Below are positions 6,291-9,233 of a stretch of DNA of 9,233 bases, piece by piece. The notes under the pieces are model-generated. The model had not been told where the DNA came from, did no database searches, and saw only the letters and a program-made list of their open reading frames with translations. Made by a program: the position numbers and the translations under genes. The stretch comes from an uncultured Clostridia bacterium (GTDB lineage: Bacteria; Bacillota; Clostridia; TANB77; CAG-508). The DNA lies in the NCBI GenBank assembly GCA_944386315.1, contig CALXAS010000057.1:1-9233 (forward strand), in the 5' to 3' direction. Numbering within the stretch: the first letter of the stretch is position 1; each line of letters starts with the position of its first letter.

Positions 6291-6719
6291 TTAGTCTGTT
6301 ACAACTACACCCATACTTCTTGCAGTACCTGCAACCATGCTCATAGCTGCTTCTAATGATGCTGCATTTAAGTCTGGCATTTTTTGTTTTGCAATTTCTT
6401 CTACTTGCGCTTTTGTAATTGTTCCTACTTTTTCTCTATTAGGCTTTCCAGAACCTTTTTGAATTTTAATTGCTTTTTTAATTAAAACGGCTACTGGTGG
6501 TACTTTTGTTATGAATTCGAAAGATTTATCTTTATATACTGTAATAACTACTGGAATAATCATACCAGGTTGATTTGCAGTTCTATCGTTAAATTCTTTT
6601 ACAAATTGCATAATATTTACACCACTTGATCCTAATGCTGGTCCTACTGGTGGAGCCGGTGTAGCTTTTCCTGCCTCTATTTGTAGTTTAATTACGTTTG
6701 TAATTTCTTTCTCTGCCAT
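6291..6719 (-). CDS. rplK: 50S ribosomal protein L11
   Basis: L11 binds the GTPase-associated region of 23S rRNA with L10 and L7/L12. The 142-residue protein starts MAEKEITNVIKLQIEAGKATP and keeps PAPPVGPALGSSGVNIMQF (the N-terminal proline-rich helix region) and the C-terminal signature ending GTARSMGVVV. I set the start at ATG 6719, where AGGAGGTG lies nine bases upstream. A GTG at 6731 is in frame but falls inside that binding site, so it is not the start. The gene comes 118 bases after nusG, and that gap holds two hairpins but no convincing terminator. Confidence 0.97.
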   Translation of the reverse strand: MAEKEITNVIKLQIEAGKATPAPPVGPALGSSGVNIMQFVKEFNDRTANQPGMIIPVVITVYKDKSFEFITKVPPVAVLIKKAIKIQKGSGKPNREKVGTITKAQVEEIAKQKMPDLNAASLEAAMSMVAGTARSMGVVVTD

Positions 6720-6754
6720 TTTGGATAGCACCTCCTTTTAAGTTTTGTTGTACA

Positions 6755-6779
6755 TTGATTTAGCTCAAAACTAAATCAA
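6755..6779 (-). promoter_or_regulatory. perfect stem-loop in the rplK leader
   Basis: On the minus strand TTGATTTAG and CTAAATCAA form nine perfect pairs (arms 6771-6779 and 6755-6763) around a seven-base loop. It ends about 20 bases before the rplK ribosome binding site. No U-run follows, so it is not a terminator. A second stem (TAAGATG/CATCTTA, arms 6822-6828 and 6801-6807) precedes it. A leader or autoregulatory role is a guess based on position. Confidence 0.45.
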
Positions 6780-6837
6780 GATAGTATTTATTAATTTGGA
6801 TAAGATGAATTATTAAAAGCCCATCTTAATTTCCATT

Positions 6838-7374
6838 TTAACCAACTTTTGTAATTTGAGAAAAATCTAATTCTACTGGTGTTTCTCTTCCAAACATAGA
6901 AACTAATACTTTTACTTTGTGCTTGTCTTTATTAATTTCTTGTACTGTTCCTACAAAATCTTTAAAAGAGCCATCTATAATAGTAACAGATTCTCCCACT
7001 GAAACATCAATGCTAACAGATGGAACTTCAAATCCCATTTGTCTAATTTCCTCTTCTGTAAGTGGTATGGGATCTGTTCCAGATCCTACAAATCCTGTAA
7101 CACCTCTTGTATTTCTAACAATATACCAAGTTTCTTCTGTTACAATCATCTTTACTAAAACATACCCAGGAAATACCTTTTTTAAATTGGTTTTTCTTTT
7201 TCCATCTTTAATTTCAATTTGTTCTTCCATTGGAACAACGATATCAAAGAAATAGTCTTCTAGTTCTCTGTTTTTAACGGTTTTTTCCAAGTCTGTTTTT
7301 ACTTTATTTTCATATCCAGAATAAGTATGTACGACATACCATCTAGGTACTAAATCTTTATCTGTTTGAGACAT
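6838..7374 (-). CDS. nusG: transcription termination/antitermination factor NusG
   Basis: NusG binds RNA polymerase and modulates elongation, pausing and termination. The 178-residue protein has the NGN domain (about 10-110) with RWYVVHTYSGYENKVK, VPMEEQIEIKDGKRK, KKVFPGYVLVKM and TRGVTGFVGSG. It also has a C-terminal KOW domain (about 125-175) with VTIIDGSFKDFVGTVQEIN and KVKVLVSMFGRETPVELDF. Length is normal. The ATG at 7374 has AAGGAGG about twelve bases upstream. The gene follows secE by 19 bases in the conserved secE-nusG pair. Confidence 0.97.
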   Translation of the reverse strand: MSQTDKDLVPRWYVVHTYSGYENKVKTDLEKTVKNRELEDYFFDIVVPMEEQIEIKDGKRKTNLKKVFPGYVLVKMIVTEETWYIVRNTRGVTGFVGSGTDPIPLTEEEIRQMGFEVPSVSIDVSVGESVTIIDGSFKDFVGTVQEINKDKHKVKVLVSMFGRETPVELDFSQITKVG

Positions 7375-7393
7375 ATTCTACAAAAGCCTCCTT

Positions 7394-7804
7394 TTATTCA
7401 CTTACATTTTCAGAAGAAGTATTTCCTTCTGTATTTTCTTGATTTTCAGCATTCTCTACATTTTCTGTGTTATCTACACTTTCTGTATTCTCTGTGCTGT
7501 CTGTAGTTTCTGTATTGGTATTTTCCACAGTATTGGTATCTTCCACTGTATTCGTAACTTCTGTATTTGTACTTACTAATTCTTTTAATTTATTAATTCC
7601 ATAAGTATTCATAGATTCAAATACTACATCCAATACAAACACAATTACCGCTGTAATTAGCACAATAGTAACTACAGCAACTGTATTATTTACTAATTGC
7701 TTTGGTGTTGGCCAAATTACCTTTTTTAGTTCTGCTTTAAAATCTTTGAAAAAATGCTTCTTTTCTTTTTTCTCTTTTTTGTTTTTGTTTGCGTCTTTAG
7801 GCAT
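7394..7804 (-). CDS. secE: preprotein translocase subunit SecE with a long acidic C-terminal tail
   Basis: SecE clamps SecY in the SecYEG channel. The first 77 residues are a normal single-span SecE: a lysine-rich N-terminus (7-16), the amphipathic signature ELKKVIWPTPKQL (25-37, with W31-P32-x-P34) and one membrane segment (about 41-62). Residues 78-136 are unusual. This tail consists almost wholly of Thr, Asn, Glu, Ser and Val in loose repeats such as TNTVED/TNTVEN and TEN, with 16 acidic residues and no Lys or Arg. With the usual N-in topology the tail would lie outside the membrane. The start ATG 7804 has AAGGGGG nine bases upstream. The gene lies between rpmG and nusG, which supports the assignment independently. 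Confidence 0.93.
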   Translation of the reverse strand: MPKDANKNKKEKKEKKHFFKDFKAELKKVIWPTPKQLVNNTVAVVTIVLITAVIVFVLDVVFESMNTYGINKLKELVSTNTEVTNTVEDTNTVENTNTETTDSTENTESVDNTENVENAENQENTEGNTSSENVSE

Positions 7805-7912
7805 TTTATTTTCCCCCTTAAGCTACGCCAATTTTCCTAATGTATTAGGTATTTTGGCTACATATACTGATACTGCTTTAGTTTTACAGAAATCAGTCTT
7901 ATAAAGGCTATT
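7805..7912 (-). promoter_or_regulatory. rpmG-secE gap with two stem-loops, no tRNA
   Basis: This 108-base gap often holds a tRNA-Trp gene in related gene orders; none is recognisable here. On the minus strand one stem pairs ACTGAT with ATCAGT (arms 7892-7897 and 7866-7871), extended by CTG/CAG. A second, nested stem pairs GCCAA with TTGGC (7854-7858 and 7827-7831) around CCTAA/TTAGG (7845-7849 and 7836-7840). Neither is followed by a U-run. The second ends about ten bases before the secE ribosome binding site. Function unknown. Confidence 0.4.
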
Positions 7913-8077
7913 CTATTTTGTTTCTTTATGTGTTGTACGTTTTTTGCAATATTTGCAATATTTTACAATTTCCAATCTGTCTGTATTATTTTTTTTGTTT
8001 TTTTCTGTCATATATGTTCTTCTTTTGCATTCTGTACATTCTAATGTAATTGGTTCTCTTGCTCCTTTTGCAGCCAT
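7913..8077 (-). CDS. rpmG: 50S ribosomal protein L33
   Basis: The 54-residue protein reads MAAKGAREPITLECTECKRR and continues through RTYMTEKNKKN to CKYCKKRTTHKETK. It is the zinc-binding form of L33, with two CxxC pairs at C14/C17 and C41/C44. The long basic composition and length fit the family exactly. The ATG at 8077 has GGAGGTG seven bases upstream. It is the first gene of the rpmG-secE-nusG-rplK-rplA block, about 80 bases after a good promoter, and precedes secE as in many Firmicutes. Confidence 0.95.
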   Translation of the reverse strand: MAAKGAREPITLECTECKRRTYMTEKNKKNNTDRLEIVKYCKYCKKRTTHKETK

Positions 8078-8132
8078 TTTCAAACACCTCCACTGTCTTT
8101 ACTTACTTTTCTTTTTTAGTTTCTATTTTAAA

Positions 8133-8157
8133 AAGCATATGCACTCCACATATGCTT
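8133..8157 (-). promoter_or_regulatory. stem-loop at the predicted 5' end of the rpmG transcript
   Basis: On the minus strand AAGCATATG (8149-8157) pairs perfectly with CATATGCTT (8133-8141) around a seven-base loop. It begins about five bases after the -10 box, so the transcript would start with this hairpin. Five T follow the stem (8130-8134, partly inside it), so it could also act as a weak early terminator. A 5' terminal stem often protects mRNA from decay; the choice between these roles is open. Confidence 0.5.
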
Positions 8158-8161
8158 AATT

Positions 8162-8190
8162 ATTCTACCATGTATTTCCTAAAAAGTCAA
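8162..8190 (-). promoter_or_regulatory. promoter for rpmG-secE-nusG-rplKA
   Basis: On the minus strand TTGACT (8185-8190) and TAGAAT (8162-8167) are separated by 17 bases. Both boxes match the sigma-A consensus at five of six positions. It lies upstream of the first ribosomal gene and just downstream of the bro pseudogene remnant, as expected for the start of the block. Confidence 0.75.
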
Positions 8191-8771
8191 TAAATATGCT
8201 TTATTTTTTACAATTTTTGCTCATTTTATTTTTTCTCTCCTAATCTTTTATTATTATCTAAATACTTATAACTCAATTTATTTTGCTTACTAATGATAGT
8301 CTCTCCAAGTTTTTGTTCTAGGTCATCACGAGCCGTTTTGGCAACTTCTCCTCATGCTTTTGCTATTTTTCTATTTGCTTCTAGTCCTTGTGGTTTGTGT
8401 TTTTTTGCAAGTTCGCGGGTGGCAATTTCTCCTAAATCAGTAAGTGCAATTTCAACATCTGTCATATTATCTCTTAATGACTCTTTTCTAATATTTTTAT
8501 AAGTTTTGTATTCTGACGCTTTCATTCCAGACCATGTTTTATATATATCATTAGTTAAGACAGCATATTCATAATTACCTTTAATTCCATTTTCCTTCCA
8601 TATATCAGTTAATTTTTTTCTGTCTAGTATTCCTTTAAGCCTTGCTTCAATCCATTTATCTGAATATCCTTTATTTCTATAATAGTCAATCGCTCTATTA
8701 ATCTCAAAATTCCTTCTGTATCTAATGTATCTGTAACGTACGACTTTCCGTCTTTATTAGATTTTAATTTC

Positions 8772-8796
8772 AGTTGCACGATTTTTTCGTGCAACT
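8772..8796. repeat. 9-base inverted repeat inside the bro remnant
   Basis: AGTTGCACG (8772-8780) and CGTGCAACT (8788-8796) are perfectly complementary around a seven-base A/T loop. It falls in the Bro-N coding stretch ELHEKIVQL. It may be a codon-driven coincidence, since the encoded residues are family-typical. Confidence 0.4.
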
Positions 8797-8896
8797 CACT
8801 TCCCTCTTTTATTAGTTTATGCTTTAAATCACTCCAATAATTTCTGGGAATTTTACTATTTGTTAATACTTCAATAACATCAACTACACAAACAAA

Positions 8897-8918
8897 AGTG
8901 AAAATTAAAATTTTCACT
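8897..8918. repeat. perfect palindrome at the insertion element/bro junction
   Basis: AGTGAAAATT and AATTTTCACT (8897-8906 and 8909-8918) flank a two-base centre. It lies between the larger palindrome at 8920-8945 and the first bases that fit Bro-N coding sequence. It is therefore probably the terminal part of the IS200/IS605-like right end, though the exact boundary is not visible. Confidence 0.55.
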
Positions 8919-8919
8919 C

Positions 8920-8945
8920 TTGGCACTAATTTAAGTTAGTGCCAA
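8920..8945. repeat. perfect palindrome downstream of tnpB, possible right-end hairpin
   Basis: TTGGCACTAA (8920-8929) and TTAGTGCCAA (8936-8945) form ten perfect pairs around a six-base loop, 41 bases after the tnpB stop codon. IS200/IS605 elements carry subterminal hairpins at their ends, so this is the best right-end candidate. On the plus strand six T follow directly (8946-8951), so it could also act as a terminator for transcripts running toward the element. Confidence 0.6.
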
Positions 8946-8986
8946 TTTTTTATAAAGATGTTGTTTTTAAGTTTCCACCTAATTTT

Positions 8987-9233
8987 TTAGGCAACCCTTT
9001 TCTTTAATGGTCGTTGTTCTCGACCAATATCCATCGCTATTTCTAGGTCTGGACTAAACATTTCTTTTATATATTTTCTTAAAATATTTAAGCTTCCATT
9101 TATATCTGCATTTATTATTTTTCCACTATTTGTTTTAAATAACCCTCTTTTTATTTTTCTTGCTTTATTGTAATATCTTCTACTTATTTCTTCTTTATCT
9201 ATACTACTTACTCCTGATGTATATTCTTCTCCT
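8987..9233 (-). CDS. tnpB: TnpB-family RNA-guided nuclease/transposon protein, C-terminal part
   Basis: The open frame enters from the right edge (first full codon at 9232) and encodes 81 residues before TAA at 8987. It starts GEEYTSGVSSID, the usual E-x-YTS stretch of OrfB/TnpB proteins, then KIKRGLFKTNSGKIINADINGSLNILRKYI. The aspartate of NADINGSLNILR is the third catalytic residue of the RuvC nuclease core. The basic tail ends PLKKRVA. TnpB proteins of IS200/IS605-type elements are RNA-guided nucleases whose guide RNA is made from the 3' end of the gene and the element's right end. The N-terminal and first RuvC motifs are outside the window. No break is seen in the visible part. Confidence 0.85.
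   Translation of the reverse strand, partial: GEEYTSGVSSIDKEEISRRYYNKARKIKRGLFKTNSGKIINADINGSLNILRKYIKEMFSPDLEIAMDIGREQRPLKKRVA

Larger units (their letters stand above)
8226..8926 (-). pseudogene. disrupted phage Bro-N/antirepressor family gene
   Basis: Bro-N proteins are DNA-binding phage regulators often called antirepressors. The 5' part (about 8700-8900) encodes VVDVIEVLTNSKIPRNYWSD, then an EKIVQLKLKSN stretch and TEGILRLI, typical of the Bro-N domain. After LRLI the homology jumps to another reading frame at about 8699 (NRAIDYYRNKGYSDKWIEAR and onward through LTDIW, EYAVLTNDIYKTW, LRDNMTDVEIALTDLGE). The family segment of roughly 40 residues between them is missing, so an internal deletion shifted the frame. 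A TGA at 8352-8354 interrupts IAKA-GEVAKTARDDLE where family members have glycine. The reading then continues to TAA at 8226. The 5' end is replaced by palindromic DNA of the neighbouring insertion element, and the GTG at 8926 lies in that palindrome. No functional product is expected. Confidence 0.82.
8897..9233 (-). mobile_element. 3' part of an IS200/IS605-related (tnpB-bearing) element
   Basis: The stretch combines a TnpB C-terminal coding end with two downstream palindromes and then abruptly adjoins Bro-N coding sequence that lacks its normal N-terminus. This fits an element of the IS200/IS605/IS1341 type inserted into a prophage gene. The left end, any tnpA and most of tnpB lie beyond the window, so completeness and activity cannot be judged. 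The right boundary is uncertain within about 20 bases near 8880-8900. Confidence 0.6.

Noticed and set aside
6720..6731. GTG at 6731 as the rplK start
   Set aside because: The codon is part of the AGGAGGTG binding site for ATG 6719; the added residues do not fit L11.
7816..7912. Possible tRNA-Trp between rpmG and secE
   Set aside because: No acceptor stem, T-loop GTTCGAG-like motif or anticodon arm with a CCA anticodon can be placed on either strand.
8352..8354. In-frame TGA where relatives have glycine, suggesting TGA recoded as glycine
   Set aside because: The gene is already broken by a frame change, and the YitT gene uses TGA as its natural stop at 99-101. None of the intact genes needs TGA read as an amino acid. 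A single base change from GGA explains it.
8624..8926. A 100-residue open frame read as an intact small protein
   Set aside because: Its last 25 or so residues are an out-of-frame reading of DNA that encodes the rest of a Bro-type protein in another frame, and its GTG start lies in insertion-element palindrome DNA without a ribosome binding site.

Overview
The window looks like a chromosomal segment of an AT-rich, Gram-positive-type bacterium, most likely an uncultured Firmicutes/Clostridia member. The reasons are strong AGGAGG-type ribosome binding sites, sigma-A-like promoters, a Bacillus-type L10 leader with an attenuator, YitT and PlsX proteins, and the block order rpmG-secE-nusG-rplK-rplA-rplJ-rplL. 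Every gene I can support lies on the minus strand, so transcription runs from high to low coordinates. I cannot name the genus from the sequence alone.

From right to left: (1) 8987-9233 is the C-terminal end of a TnpB-type protein of an IS200/IS605-related element, followed by two perfect palindromes (8897-8945) that probably belong to its right end. (2) 8226-8926 is a broken phage-type Bro-N/antirepressor gene. It appears interrupted at its 5' end by the insertion element, has an internal deletion with a frame change, and carries an in-frame TGA. (3) A good promoter (8162-8190) starts the translation/secretion block: rpmG (not previously delimited because it is short), secE with an unusual acidic Asn/Thr/Glu tail, nusG, rplK and rplA. 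(4) The L10 leader (about 5431-5547) has a terminator and a competing antiterminator and controls rplJ-rplL, which end at an intrinsic terminator (4467-4504). (5) A second promoter (4317-4345) starts plsX. It is followed by acpP with its own promoter and terminator, rnc, a protein descended from the radical-SAM Elp3-like family that has lost its cluster-binding cysteines, and a YitT-family membrane protein whose start codon lies in a hairpin arm.

The ribosomal block supplies the L11 stalk base, the L1 stalk, the L10-L7/L12 stalk, L33, the SecE translocon subunit and the NusG elongation factor. The second block links phospholipid initiation (PlsX), the acyl carrier (AcpP) and RNA processing (RNase III), a common Firmicutes neighbourhood. 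rpoB does not follow rplL, and smc/ftsY do not follow rnc, so both conserved clusters are cut or rearranged here. I did not find a clearly new multi-gene system. The most interesting items are the cysteine-less radical-SAM homologue, the SecE tail, the well-resolved L10 attenuator, the hairpin over the yitT start codon, and the TnpB right end abutting a prophage gene remnant.
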